The notes below the pieces were generated by a model. It saw only the letters and a list, made by a program, of their open reading frames with translations, searched no databases and was not told the DNA's origin. 64,000 bases of DNA, taken from positions 2,356,001-2,420,000 of the forward strand of contig NZ_CP088252.1 in NCBI RefSeq assembly GCF_021117385.1. Reading direction: 5' to 3'. Made by a program: the position numbers and the translations under genes. Below are positions 1 to 8,541 of the stretch, piece after piece (position 1 is the first letter of the stretch; each line of letters starts with the position of its first letter). This stretch comes from Frateuria soli (GTDB lineage Bacteria > Pseudomonadota > Gammaproteobacteria > Xanthomonadales > Rhodanobacteraceae).

Positions 1-1
1 G

Positions 2-76
2 CGCTGGGGCGAGTACACCGAGTTCTTCGTGACGTTTCCGCCATGCGTGCCATCTGGACAGGGACCTTCGGCATGA
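2..76 (+). CDS. C-terminal end of a probable sensor histidine kinase (partial)
   Basis: A reading frame enters from the left edge and stops at TGA 74-76. The last readable residues include EYTEFFVTFP, the kind of hydrophobic strand that closes the ATPase domain of histidine kinases, followed by a tail of about 10 residues. Only 24 residues are visible, so the kinase assignment rests on that short strand and on the next gene being a response regulator. The stop overlaps the next start as ATGA (73-76), which indicates translational coupling in one operon. The protein proper lies outside the window. Confidence 0.55.
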   Translation, partial: RWGEYTEFFVTFPPCVPSGQGPSA

Positions 77-1089
77 GCATCGATTTCCACGGCGACATCC
101 TGCCGTTCTACTTCCCGACCACCACGCTGGTGGTGGACGACCACGAGAAGTACCTCGACAGCATGCCGTTGCTGCTCGACCCGGCGTTGCGCCTGCGCAG
201 CTACAGTTCACCGCGCAAGGCACTGGCGGAGCTGGGCAGCCACGGCATCCGCGCGGTGCCCGGCGGCGGCTGGATGTACCACTGGAAGGACCGTTCCTCG
301 CAGACGCGCGAGCTGGTCGCGCTGGACATCGACTCCATCCACAGGGTGATGTTCGACCCGGAGCGTTTCGCCGAGGTGTCGGTCGTGGTGGTCGATCTGA
401 CCATGCCCGAGATGGACGGTATTTCCTTCTGCCGGGAGCTGGCCAACCCGCACATCGGCAAGATCCTGCTCACCGGCACCGCCGACGACTGCACCGCCAT
501 CGAGGCGTTCAACGCCGGCGTGATCGACCGCTTCATCCGCAAGAGCGATCCGCAGGCGATCGACAAGCTGCAGCTGGGCATCCGCGCCTTGCAGCGTCGC
601 TACTTCGAGCGCGTGGGTGGCTTCGTCGCCGAGGCGCTGGCGCTGGGCAACGTGCGGTTCCTGCGCGACAAGGCGTTCCAGCAGGCTTTCCGCGACCTGG
701 TCGGCGAGTTCCCGGCGGTGGAGTGCTACCTGCACGTCAACCCGACCGGCATGCTGCTGCTGGACGAGCGCGGGCGTGGCCGCTTCGTGCTGGTGCAGAC
801 CGACGAAGACCTGCGGGCGCACTACGAGATCGCCAGCGACCTGGGCGCACCGCCAGAGCTGCTGGCCGCGCTGCGCGAAGGCGACCGGCTGCCCTGGTTC
901 GGCGAGGGCGACGGCTACTACCGCGAGGGCATCCGCCAACCGGAGGCGCTGCTGCATCAGGCGGTGACCGTGCGCGGCGAGCAGTGGTACCACCTGGCGC
1001 TGATCGAGGATGTCTCGCGCTTCCAGCTGGGCAAGCTGCGCAACTACCACGACTGGCTCGGCGAGCAGGACCAGGCGCTGGGCACCTGA
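73..1089 (+). CDS. Response regulator with split receiver domain and unrecognised output domain
   Basis: The start at 73 is chosen because it overlaps the upstream stop (ATGA) and has AGGGA upstream; an in-frame ATG at 43 lacks a ribosome binding site. The 338-residue protein has a CheY-like receiver: acidic pair D22-D23, phospho-acceptor D108 in VVVVDLTMPEMDG, the Thr of LLTGTADD and the Lys of FIRKSDP. Between the acidic pair and D108 there are about 85 residues where a normal receiver has about 45, so the domain carries an insertion (roughly residues 55-95). The remaining 170 residues resemble no output domain I recognise: no helix-turn-helix, GGDEF, EAL or HD-GYP motif is visible. It is probably phosphorylated by the kinase whose end lies just upstream. 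Confidence 0.85.
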   Translation: MSIDFHGDILPFYFPTTTLVVDDHEKYLDSMPLLLDPALRLRSYSSPRKALAELGSHGIRAVPGGGWMYHWKDRSSQTRELVALDIDSIHRVMFDPERFAEVSVVVVDLTMPEMDGISFCRELANPHIGKILLTGTADDCTAIEAFNAGVIDRFIRKSDPQAIDKLQLGIRALQRRYFERVGGFVAEALALGNVRFLRDKAFQQAFRDLVGEFPAVECYLHVNPTGMLLLDERGRGRFVLVQTDEDLRAHYEIASDLGAPPELLAALREGDRLPWFGEGDGYYREGIRQPEALLHQAVTVRGEQWYHLALIEDVSRFQLGKLRNYHDWLGEQDQALGT

Positions 1090-1116
1090 CGGATCCCCTG
1101 CATCCGCCCCGTATCC

Positions 1117-1195
1117 GTAGGAGCCCACTTGTGGGCGATGCCTTTTCCTGGACGTGCCACCGGAGCCGGAGCATCGCCCACAAGTGGGCTCCTGC
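1117..1195. repeat. REP pair (BIME-like) with GTAG ends, copy 1
   Basis: The left arm starts GTAGGAGCCCACTTGTGGGC (1117-1136) and runs to 1141; its inverse complement lies at 1171-1195. Each arm also folds on itself (GCCCAC-TT-GTGGGC). The two arms face each other around a 29-bp spacer. Related pairs occur at 20373, 28230 and 49366. This is the structure of bacterial REP/BIME elements mobilised by RAYT transposases; no RAYT gene is present in the window. Confidence 0.9.
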
Positions 1196-1217
1196 GGGGA
1201 AACCGAAGCTTTCGCCG

Positions 1218-1520
1218 CTACAGCCGCTGGCGACCGCGCAGGACGTCCCAGTACATCACCCAGTCGCCGGCCAGACTGTAGAGCGGATGGCGGAAGGTGG
1301 CCGGACGGTTCTTCTCGAACACGAAGTGCCCGATCCAGGCGAAGCCGTAGCCGGCCAGCGGCGCCAGCCACAGCCAGCGCGCGTCGCGCGTGGCGATCGC
1401 CACGCCGATCAACAGCAGCACCAGCGTGCTGCCGGCGAAGTGCAGCCGGCGGCAGGCGGAATTGCGGTGCTCGCTGAGGTAATACGGGTAGAAGTCGCGG
1501 AAGCGGGCGAATTCGGACAT
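1218..1520 (-). CDS. DUF962 / Mpo1-like small membrane protein
   Basis: A 100-residue protein beginning MSEFARFRDFYPYYLSEH. It carries the family's features: the YLSEHRN motif, two hydrophobic hairpins (about residues 28-62), the IGHFVFEKNRPATF segment and a final DWVMYWD block. Yeast Mpo1 of this family is an Fe(II)-dependent dioxygenase in alpha-oxidation of fatty acids; bacterial members are mostly uncharacterised. The His residues at about 18 and 27 and in GHFVFEKN could be metal ligands by analogy. A longer frame upstream lacks coding character, so the start at 1520 is used. It lies between a REP pair and a second repeat, convergent with the response regulator. Confidence 0.85.
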   Translation of the reverse strand: MSEFARFRDFYPYYLSEHRNSACRRLHFAGSTLVLLLIGVAIATRDARWLWLAPLAGYGFAWIGHFVFEKNRPATFRHPLYSLAGDWVMYWDVLRGRQRL

Positions 1521-1576
1521 GCCGGCTGGCCATCGGTTGTTGGCGCCAGCGTGCGCCTGCGCGCGCACCCGGTAAA

Positions 1577-1662
1577 GCCCTCTCCCCTCGGGAAGGGTCG
1601 GGGAAGGATCCGGCTCGCCCGGATCCTCACCCGCCTGTCGGCACCCTCTGCAGGGAGAGGGT
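1577..1662. repeat. Intergenic 'CCCTCTCCC...GGGAGAGGG' repeat
   Basis: Outer arms of CCCTCTCCC / GGGAGAGGG type flank an inner perfect hairpin GGATCCGG-CTCGC-CCGGATCC (1606-1626). Similar CCCTC(A)CCC...CTCTCCCCGGAGGGG strings appear at 39060-39096 and 39519-39551. Such strings are common between genes in xanthomonads. No function can be read from it beyond possible transcription end for the pirin gene (which ends at 1688 on the minus strand). Confidence 0.6.
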
Positions 1663-1687
1663 TCGGGCGGGCAGCCCGTGGCCCGTT

Positions 1688-2566
1688 TCAGTGCTCCGGC
1701 AGCGGGATGAATTCCTTGTCGTCGCCCGGCACCACGCCGAAGTGCCCGGCCGCCCAGTCGGACTTCGCCCGCTCGATGCGCTCGCGCGAGCTGGCCACGA
1801 AGTTCCACCACAGGTGCCGCTCACCATCCAGCGGCGCGCCGCCGAACAGCATCAGCCGGCTTGGCGTCCGTGCACGCAGCGGCGGCGCGACGCTGCCGCC
1901 CTGCACCGCCATGCTGTCGGTACCAACCAGGACGTCGTCGCCCCACCGGACCTCGCCCTCGACCACGTACACGCCCCGCTCGGCATGCTCGGCCGGCCAG
2001 TCCAGCGTGGCGCCCTGGGCCAGGTTCGCCTCGATCAGGAACATCGGCGCGAACACCTTCACCGGCGAACGTTCGCCGTAGGCGGTGCCCGCGATCAGCA
2101 GCAGGTCGACCCCGTCACGATGGATGCGCGGCAGTTCGCCGGCGTCGTGGTGGTGGAACTCCGGCGCCACTTCGGCATCCTCGCGCGGCAACGCCACCCA
2201 CAGCTGGATGCCATGCAGGCGATGGCCGTCGCGACGCTCGTCCGGCGGCGTGCGCTCGGAATGCGCGATGCCGCGGCCGGCGGTCATCCAGTTGACCTCG
2301 CCCGGGCGGATGTCGGCCAGGCTGCCGAGGCTGTCGCGGTGGCGGATCGCGCCCTCGAACAGCCAGGTAATGGTGGCCAGGCCGATGTGCGGATGCGGCC
2401 GCACGTCCATGCCCCTGCCCGGCGCGAAATCGGCCGGCCCCATGTGGTCGAAGAACACGAACGGACCGACGTGCCGCGCCAGCAGCGCGGGCAGCAGGCG
2501 ACGCACGGTGAAGCCGTCGCCCAGGTCGTGTTTGCGGCCTTCGATCAGTCGTGGCGTGTGGTCCAT
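1688..2566 (-). CDS. Pirin family protein (cupin; putative quercetin 2,3-dioxygenase)
   Basis: This 292-residue protein has the full pirin pattern: N-terminal VRRLLP and FVFFDHMGPADF, then the metal-binding H58-x-H60 in RPHPHIGLATITW, and H102/E104 in GRGIAHSE. These four residues bind iron in human pirin and E. coli YhhW. The C-terminal pirin domain is present (EANLAQGATLDWPAEH, GGAPLDGERHLWWNFVASSRERIERAK). Family members oxidise flavonols such as quercetin in vitro; the physiological substrate is usually unknown. It ends 12 bp downstream of the oxidoreductase gene's stop (2579) on the same strand, so the two are probably co-transcribed, which suggests handling of electrophilic or aromatic compounds. 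Confidence 0.93.
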   Translation of the reverse strand: MDHTPRLIEGRKHDLGDGFTVRRLLPALLARHVGPFVFFDHMGPADFAPGRGMDVRPHPHIGLATITWLFEGAIRHRDSLGSLADIRPGEVNWMTAGRGIAHSERTPPDERRDGHRLHGIQLWVALPREDAEVAPEFHHHDAGELPRIHRDGVDLLLIAGTAYGERSPVKVFAPMFLIEANLAQGATLDWPAEHAERGVYVVEGEVRWGDDVLVGTDSMAVQGGSVAPPLRARTPSRLMLFGGAPLDGERHLWWNFVASSRERIERAKSDWAAGHFGVVPGDDKEFIPLPEH

Positions 2567-2578
2567 GCTCGGGCTCCG

Positions 2579-3652
<1,074 letters not shown>

Positions 3653-3796
3653 GCGATGGCCTTGTGGAAAGACAAGCCCACGAGATGACGCCGATCCGGC
3701 TGCGCTTCAAGAGGACGCGGCCTCCACGGGAGAACTCCTGGACACGAACCGGCCATTGCGGCGAGGGCAGGCATGCTCTGGCGCCCGGGAGCGCAC

Positions 3797-4651
3797 CTAC
3801 ACGGTGTCGAGCCAACCGGCCATCCGCGCGGCGACCGGGTCGGGCGCCTTCATCCAGCCAAAATGGTCGGCCGGCCCAGGCAGTTCGCCCGGGCCCAGCA
3901 CCTCGCGCGTGATACAGGTGCGCGGCAGCTTGCCGAGCAGCCATTCCAGCGAGGCGGCCGGGCCAAGCCAGTCGTCGCGCAGGCGCACGGCCAGCACCGG
4001 TCCGGCGTAGGCCGCCATGCCCGCCTCCAGGTCGCCCATGCCCTCGGCCGCGTAATGCCCGGTGCGGCCTGTGCGGGCCCAGTCATCGACCACCCCGCGC
4101 GCCTCGTTTCCGCCAAAGCCGATGCGCCGCCCGGGGAAGTATCCGGACAGCCGGGTCAGCATGGGCGCCGCCACGTAGGACGCGCCGATCAGCCAGGCGA
4201 AGCGGAAGTTCCTCCAGTACGGCGCGCCACTGGCGACCAGCACCAGTCCGGCGGCTTCCGCGGGGCGCAAGCCGGCGTACATCGCCGCCAGTTGTCCGCC
4301 GAGGCTGTGCCCGCCGAGAAAGCCGGTCGCCCCGGGCCAGGCTGCGCGCACGGCCGCAAGTCCGCGTGGCAGGTCAGCCTCGAGGAGGGTGCGGTAGCCC
4401 CAATCCTGGCGCCGCCCGGCGCGCCGGTCGCTCGAGCCGATCCCGCGCCATTCGTGCAGCGCCACGGCGAGGCCGCGTCCCGCCAGCGCCTGGGCCAGCG
4501 GCAGGTAATGCCTGGCCGGTACACCCATCGCGGGCAGCCAGTAAAGCCAGCGACCGTGCACCGCTTCACCGACCAGCAGCAGTTCGCTGGCCGCGCCATC
4601 GGCGGCGATCACGCGCTCGATGCGCACGGCGTCGTTGGGGTCCGCTTCCAT
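3797..4651 (-). CDS. Alpha/beta-hydrolase fold protein
   Basis: A 284-residue protein read from ATG at 4651; a GTG at 4672 would add seven residues, and neither start has a strong Shine-Dalgarno sequence. The nucleophile elbow GHSLGG (S116) follows FLGG; an oxyanion-type HEWRGIGSSDR block lies at 66-76; a late His in GPADHFGWM is the likely catalytic His. Two hydrophobic cap helices fall around residues 145-175. It resembles the serine-aminopeptidase/lysophospholipase-like hydrolases. The substrate is unknown. A 144-bp gap separates it from the oxidoreductase gene. Confidence 0.85.
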   Translation of the reverse strand: MEADPNDAVRIERVIAADGAASELLLVGEAVHGRWLYWLPAMGVPARHYLPLAQALAGRGLAVALHEWRGIGSSDRRAGRRQDWGYRTLLEADLPRGLAAVRAAWPGATGFLGGHSLGGQLAAMYAGLRPAEAAGLVLVASGAPYWRNFRFAWLIGASYVAAPMLTRLSGYFPGRRIGFGGNEARGVVDDWARTGRTGHYAAEGMGDLEAGMAAYAGPVLAVRLRDDWLGPAASLEWLLGKLPRTCITREVLGPGELPGPADHFGWMKAPDPVAARMAGWLDTV

Positions 4652-4698
4652 GAGTTGGCGCCCAAAAGCCACAGGCTAGCGAAGTGATGGCGCGCGCA

Positions 4699-4726
4699 CA
4701 AAAAAAGGCCGGCTTGCGCCGGCCTT
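4699..4726 (-). terminator. Rho-independent terminator of the first csp gene
   Basis: A perfect 9-bp stem AAGGCCGGC / GCCGGCCTT with a TTGC loop (4705-4726), followed on the minus strand by a run of T (A run at 4700-4706 on the plus strand). It lies 20 bp after the stop of the cold-shock gene at 4747. Confidence 0.92.
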
Positions 4727-4746
4727 GGGCAAACATTCGATCCACC

Positions 4747-4956
4747 TCAGGCCGGGGCGACTTCGTCCGCCTGCAGACCCTTCTGGCCCTGCACGACCTT
4801 GAAGCTGACCTTCTGGCCTTCCTTCAGGCTCTTGAAGCCCGTTCCGCTGATGGCGCGGAAATGCACGAAGACGTCGGGGCCACTCTCCCGGCTGATGAAG
4901 CCAAAGCCCTTCGCGTCGTTGAACCATTTGACGGTGCCAATCTCACGATCCGACAT
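4747..4956 (-). CDS. Cold-shock domain protein (CspA family), copy 1
   Basis: A 69-residue protein with the complete cold-shock domain: RNP1 KGFGFISR and RNP2 VFVHFRAI on a five-stranded OB fold. It binds single-stranded RNA/DNA and melts mRNA structure, often induced by cold or on entry to stationary phase. GGAG lies 8 bases upstream of the ATG. It differs from the neighbouring csp gene at about nine positions (for example REIG/RQIG, RESGP/RDNGP, SLKEG/SLQEG, VAPA/VMPA), so the pair arose by duplication. Each copy has its own terminator and a long leader, so they are separate transcripts. Confidence 0.97.
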   Translation of the reverse strand: MSDREIGTVKWFNDAKGFGFISRESGPDVFVHFRAISGTGFKSLKEGQKVSFKVVQGQKGLQADEVAPA

Positions 4957-5127
4957 GACTCACTCCGTTCTGCACGATGCTGAGACAAGTCGACCTCCCC
5001 CTTTGGCCGACGACTTACTGGGCATGCAGGGAGCGGGTGGAGCGAGGCGTGATTCGTCGAATCCCGCTTCGAGGCACGCACGTGGACCGAGCAGACACAG
5101 TGCCCCAAGCATAACGGAAATTTCCGT
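4957..5127 (-). promoter_or_regulatory. Promoter and long 5' leader of csp copy 1
   Basis: Reading on the minus strand, a TATGCT -10-like element (about 5108-5113) is followed by CACTGTGT (5095-5102 on the plus strand as ACACAGTG), giving an untranslated leader of roughly 145 bases. Blocks shared with the other csp leader are plus-strand CGACTTACTGG at 5011-5021 and GTGATTCG at 5049-5056. The perfect 14-bp palindrome ACGGAAATTTCCGT (5114-5127) sits in the presumed spacer upstream of the -10. Long structured leaders are typical of cold-inducible csp mRNAs. The promoter is inferred from spacing only. Confidence 0.6.
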
Positions 5128-5163
5128 AAAGCAAGCGTGCTCGCAAAACCGGCCCGCGGGCAC

Positions 5164-5191
5164 AAAAAAGCCGGGCGCTACGGCCCGGCTT
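5164..5191 (-). terminator. Rho-independent terminator of the second csp gene
   Basis: A perfect 9-bp stem AAGCCGGGC / GCCCGGCTT (5168-5176 and 5183-5191) with loop GCTACG. The U-tract reads on the minus strand from the A run 5164-5169. It lies just beyond the csp stop at 5215. Confidence 0.92.
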
Positions 5192-5214
5192 CTGGCTTTT
5201 CTTGCGGGAACCGC

Positions 5215-5424
5215 TTAGGCCGGCATCACTTCGTCGGCCTGCAGGCCCTTCTGGCCCTGCACGACCTTGAAGCTGACCTTCTGGCCTTCCTGCAGGCTCT
5301 TGAAGCCGGTGCCGCTGATGGCACGGAAATGCACGAACACGTCAGGACCGTTGTCGCGGCTGATGAAGCCGAAGCCCTTGGCGTCGTTGAACCACTTGAC
5401 GGTACCGATCTGACGATCAGACAT
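5215..5424 (-). CDS. Cold-shock domain protein (CspA family), copy 2
   Basis: A 69-residue cold-shock domain protein with KGFGFISR and VFVHFRAI motifs, the paralogue of the gene at 4747. The ATG at 5424 is preferred over one four codons earlier because GGAG is spaced correctly for it and the product then matches the paralogue in length. Its leader shares several blocks with that of the paralogue. It probably acts as an RNA chaperone in the cytoplasm. An independent transcript is expected because a terminator follows it. Confidence 0.97.
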   Translation of the reverse strand: MSDRQIGTVKWFNDAKGFGFISRDNGPDVFVHFRAISGTGFKSLQEGQKVSFKVVQGQKGLQADEVMPA

Positions 5425-5600
5425 GAAACACTCCACTAGGTTGGATCAATAGAGACTCGACCGCCGCAACGTGCGGGGCCGACTTACTGGTGTGCAAGGA
5501 AAACCCTAGGGGTGATTCGATGAAGCGCCGGTCGGCGGCATCGGGCCACGTGACTCTGGTGACCCCGGCAAACACAGTGGGGGCATCATAGCGGGTACCG
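5425..5600 (-). promoter_or_regulatory. Promoter and long 5' leader of csp copy 2
   Basis: A minus-strand TATGAT element (about 5586-5591) is followed by CACTGTGT (ACACAGTG 5572-5579 on plus), then a leader of about 150 bases containing plus-strand GTGATTCG (5512-5519) and CGACTTACTGG (5480-5490). The last block starts 55 bases from the start codon, against 54 in the other csp leader. No good -35 is visible at the ideal distance. The conservation suggests a shared RNA element that controls translation. Confidence 0.6.
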
Positions 5601-5745
5601 ATCGCCTGCGCGACCGTCAAACTGAATGGTGCACACGGGCTGTCAGCGCCGGATTTTTCAGGTTTTCTTCACGCTGCCGTTTGTCTAGTGTGAAGGTCGC
5701 CAGCGTGTCTGCCGGCCATGTCCGCCGCAAGAGGAATGCCCCCTC

Positions 5746-6246
5746 ATGAAGCTCACCCTCCCGCGCCTGATCGCCGTCCTGCTGGGCGCCGGCCTGATGC
5801 TGACCGGCTGCGCCGGCCACCCGACGCGCTCCGGTCCGAGCGGGACAGGTCCTTCCCGACCGGCATCGCAAAACCAGCCGACGCCCCGCACCCGGCCAAG
5901 CGAGACCCCGAGCACGAGCCAGGCCGACCATGGTGGCCGCAACGCCGCCACCGGCGCGCCGGAACAACCAGCCCCACTTCCCGAGAGCACCGGGATTCCC
6001 GCCTGCGACAACTATCTGGCCAGCTACGTGGCCTGCCATCGCGCTGCCGCGATCTACAAACCCGGCGAGATCCAGGGCCGTTACGAAGCCATGCGCACCA
6101 GCCTGTTGCGCGACGCGCAGGACCCGGCCATCCGCCCGAACCTGGCCACGCGCTGCAACTCGCTGGCGAGCCAGCTGCGCCAGGCACTGCATGGCAAGTC
6201 CTGTGAGGCTGCGCCGACCGCATCCGGCACGAGCAGCGGCGGCTAG
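5746..6246 (+). CDS. Small secreted lipoprotein, conserved hypothetical
   Basis: A 166-residue product with a signal peptide MKLTLPRLIAVLLGAGLMLTGC; the LTGC lipobox predicts lipidation of C22. A Pro/Ser/Thr-rich linker (about 25-80) follows, then a folded C-terminal part of about 75 residues with three Cys in CDNYLASYVACHRAA...TRCNSL and a final KSC, which could form disulphides in the periplasm. AGAGGA precedes the ATG. I do not recognise the domain. It stands alone, convergent with the ycaQ-like gene. Confidence 0.85.
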   Translation: MKLTLPRLIAVLLGAGLMLTGCAGHPTRSGPSGTGPSRPASQNQPTPRTRPSETPSTSQADHGGRNAATGAPEQPAPLPESTGIPACDNYLASYVACHRAAAIYKPGEIQGRYEAMRTSLLRDAQDPAIRPNLATRCNSLASQLRQALHGKSCEAAPTASGTSSGG

Positions 6247-6340
6247 GTCCTCCGCCGCGCCGCCCGCCTCAGGCGTGGCGCGAACCACCGGCGGTTGACG
6301 CGTCCCGTCGGCACGGCCCTCGCGCCGTCGGTCTGGTGCG

Positions 6341-7627
6341 CTACGGCCGTTGTCCCGCCGTCTTCCAATGGGCGCGCAGGGCGCGTCCGAACGCCGCCGG
6401 CTCGCTGCATTCGAGGCGGATCGCGGGCGTGCCATGCCAGCGTGCCGTCCGTGCAATCGCTTCGCCCACGTCCGCCACCAGACGCGCGGTCGGCTGCTGG
6501 CCCGGTTGCAGGAACAACGCCTTGATCTCGAACACGCCCTCGCTCCGGTGCGCCTTGGCATCCAGCCGCCCGACCAGGCTGCCGCGGTGCAGGATCGGCA
6601 GCACGTAGTAGCCGTAGCGCCGCTTCGGTGCCGGTGTGTAGCACTCGATCGCGTATTCGAAATCGAACAGGGTCTGGGCACGGGCGCGGTCCCACACCAG
6701 CGGATCGAACGGCGAAAGCAGCGCGGTATGGGTGGCCCGCAACTGCCCGGCGCGCACGCGCTCCAGTTGCGGCGCATGGTCACGATGGACATAGCCGGGC
6801 ACGCTCCAGCCCTGCACGGGTACCGCCAGCAGGTCGCCCCTGGCGACCAGCGGCGCCAGCTCGGCCTCGTCCACCCCGGGCTTGAGCCTGTAGTAGTCGG
6901 CAATCCAGCGTGCCTGGGTGATGCCCAGCGCGCGCACGCTGTCGAGGATGAAGCGTTCGCGCAGGCCGGGCGTGTCGAGCAGGCTCGGTGCGAACGGCGG
7001 ATCGAGCTTTCCCAGCACGCGTTCGGCCAGGTCGTACACCCGCTGGAACCGTTCGCGCCGCGGGATCATCAGTTCGCCCAGCGCGAACCAGGCCTCCAGC
7101 CAGCGCTTCTCCGGCTTCCATTCCCACCAGCCGCTGCCGGCGCCGCGATCGGCGCGTGGAAAGTCGGCGGCGCGGACCGCGCCCTGCGTGCGGACCCGTT
7201 CGAGCAGCCCGTCCATTTCGGCCCGATGCTCGCGATGCATGCGTTCGGCGTGCCGATGTGCCCAGTGCGCACCGCGCTCGCGCCAGGCGCGGTGTAGCGG
7301 CAGGTCTGCGGCAGGCACGAAACACGCCTCGTGCGCCCAGCACTCGGCGATGCGCCCCTGCAGCAGTGCCTCGTCGAGCCAGGCGCCGTCATAGTCCCCC
7401 AGCCGCGAGTGCAGCACCAGGTAGGGGCTGCGCGCCACCACATGGATGGAGTCGATCTGCAGCAGGCGCATCCGCCCGATCGTCGCCGGCACGTCGCCGG
7501 GCCGCGGCCGCCGGCCGAGCGGCCGGAGCAGGCCTTGCGCGGCCAGGTGCAGGCGGCGGGCCTGGGCCTGGCTCAACGGCGCCGTCCGGCCGGATGAAAC
7601 GGGAGGCAACCTCGTCTGGGACTTCAC
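6341..7627 (-). CDS. ycaQ: Winged-helix DNA glycosylase of the YcaQ/AlkX (HTH_42) family
   Basis: A 428-residue protein with the family signature [25 protein letters not shown] near residues 56-80; Q57 and D59 match the catalytic QxD of E. coli YcaQ. Further conserved blocks are [42 protein letters not shown] and a late LAVPVQGW...YVHRD. E. coli YcaQ unhooks DNA interstrand crosslinks and removes N7-alkylguanines. The first 25 residues (Ser/Gln/Ala-rich) precede the conserved region and may be overcalled. It is a single gene transcribed toward the lipoprotein gene. Confidence 0.9.
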   Translation of the reverse strand: MKSQTRLPPVSSGRTAPLSQAQARRLHLAAQGLLRPLGRRPRPGDVPATIGRMRLLQIDSIHVVARSPYLVLHSRLGDYDGAWLDEALLQGRIAECWAHEACFVPAADLPLHRAWRERGAHWAHRHAERMHREHRAEMDGLLERVRTQGAVRAADFPRADRGAGSGWWEWKPEKRWLEAWFALGELMIPRRERFQRVYDLAERVLGKLDPPFAPSLLDTPGLRERFILDSVRALGITQARWIADYYRLKPGVDEAELAPLVARGDLLAVPVQGWSVPGYVHRDHAPQLERVRAGQLRATHTALLSPFDPLVWDRARAQTLFDFEYAIECYTPAPKRRYGYYVLPILHRGSLVGRLDAKAHRSEGVFEIKALFLQPGQQPTARLVADVGEAIARTARWHGTPAIRLECSEPAAFGRALRAHWKTAGQRP

Positions 7628-7746
7628 GGAACCCTGCTGTGCAAGATGAGGCCGCGTTTACAAATCGTTTGCTAGCGTGCCGGAAGCGCGACGGCCCCAT
7701 CGATTGTCGTCAGCCCGCGCCCCCCGCATTCTGGCATGGAGTATCG

Positions 7747-8355
7747 ATGATGAAATTCCGCAAGCCATGGCTGTCCGCCCTCGTCGCCGGTTCGCTGCTG
7801 GCGTCCGGCGCCCTGATGGCGCAGGACGTTCCGACTCCCCCGGCCACACCGCCGCCGCCGTCGGATCCCGGCAATCCGGTACCGCCGCCGCCAACCGCCC
7901 CGATGCCGCCTTCCGGCTCGCCGCAGTCGACCATGCCGCCTCCGCCCACCGATCCGAATTCTCCTCCGGCGGACTCGGGCATGCAGACCATGCCGCCGCC
8001 GGCATCGAGCGCGCCGCCACCGATGGGCCATGATTCGGGCAACATGAACGACCAGGGTATGCACGAGGGCATGCACGACGACGACGGCATGAACACCAGC
8101 GGCAATGCCAATGCCGGCATGAACGGCGGCATGAATGCTTCCGGCAATGCCAACGTGGAATTCAAGTCCTCGATGCCGCCGGCCTCCTCGGCCGGACCTG
8201 CGCCGGACTTCAGCCAACTGGCCAACGGCAAGAAGTCCATCACCATGGAGCAAGCCGCCAGCTATCCACCCCTGGCCAATGATTTCGGCTACGCCGACAA
8301 GAATGGCGACGGCCGCGTCACCCAGCGCGAATACGAGGCCTGGCAGTCGCACTGA
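7747..8355 (+). CDS. Secreted Pro/Met-rich protein with one C-terminal EF-hand
   Basis: A 202-residue product. The start at 7747 (or the adjacent ATG 7750) is set by TGGAG and by the signal peptide, cleaved after ALMAQ near residue 26. Residues 28-95 are proline-rich (PPPPS, PPPPT). Residues 95-135 are rich in Met, Gly, His, Asp and Asn (for example [14 protein letters not shown]), a composition able to bind soft metals. Residues 184-195 form a canonical EF-hand loop [12 protein letters not shown] with Asp at positions 1 and 5 and Glu at 12. Likely periplasmic and Ca2+-binding; role unknown. A strong terminator follows. Confidence 0.85.
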   Translation: MMKFRKPWLSALVAGSLLASGALMAQDVPTPPATPPPPSDPGNPVPPPPTAPMPPSGSPQSTMPPPPTDPNSPPADSGMQTMPPPASSAPPPMGHDSGNMNDQGMHEGMHDDDGMNTSGNANAGMNGGMNASGNANVEFKSSMPPASSAGPAPDFSQLANGKKSITMEQAASYPPLANDFGYADKNGDGRVTQREYEAWQSH

Positions 8356-8377
8356 GTTTTCGCTCGACACTCCCCTG

Positions 8378-8403
8378 GCCGGCCTCGCGGCCGGCTTTTT
8401 TTT
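8378..8403 (+). terminator. Rho-independent terminator of the EF-hand gene
   Basis: A 7-bp perfect stem GCCGGCC / GGCCGGC with loop TCGC (8378-8395), followed by eight T (8396-8403), 23 bp after the stop codon. Confidence 0.94.
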
Positions 8404-8541
8404 GCGCCGCATCGGGGCGTGCACTCACAGAGGGCCTGCGCCACCCGCACCACCGTGCTTGCAGGCCTGGAAAGTCCACCGTCACGGCCGGTTGGGTCGA
8501 TGCTCGCTAGACTCGCGCCTTTGCCTTAGGGAGCGACGCCC

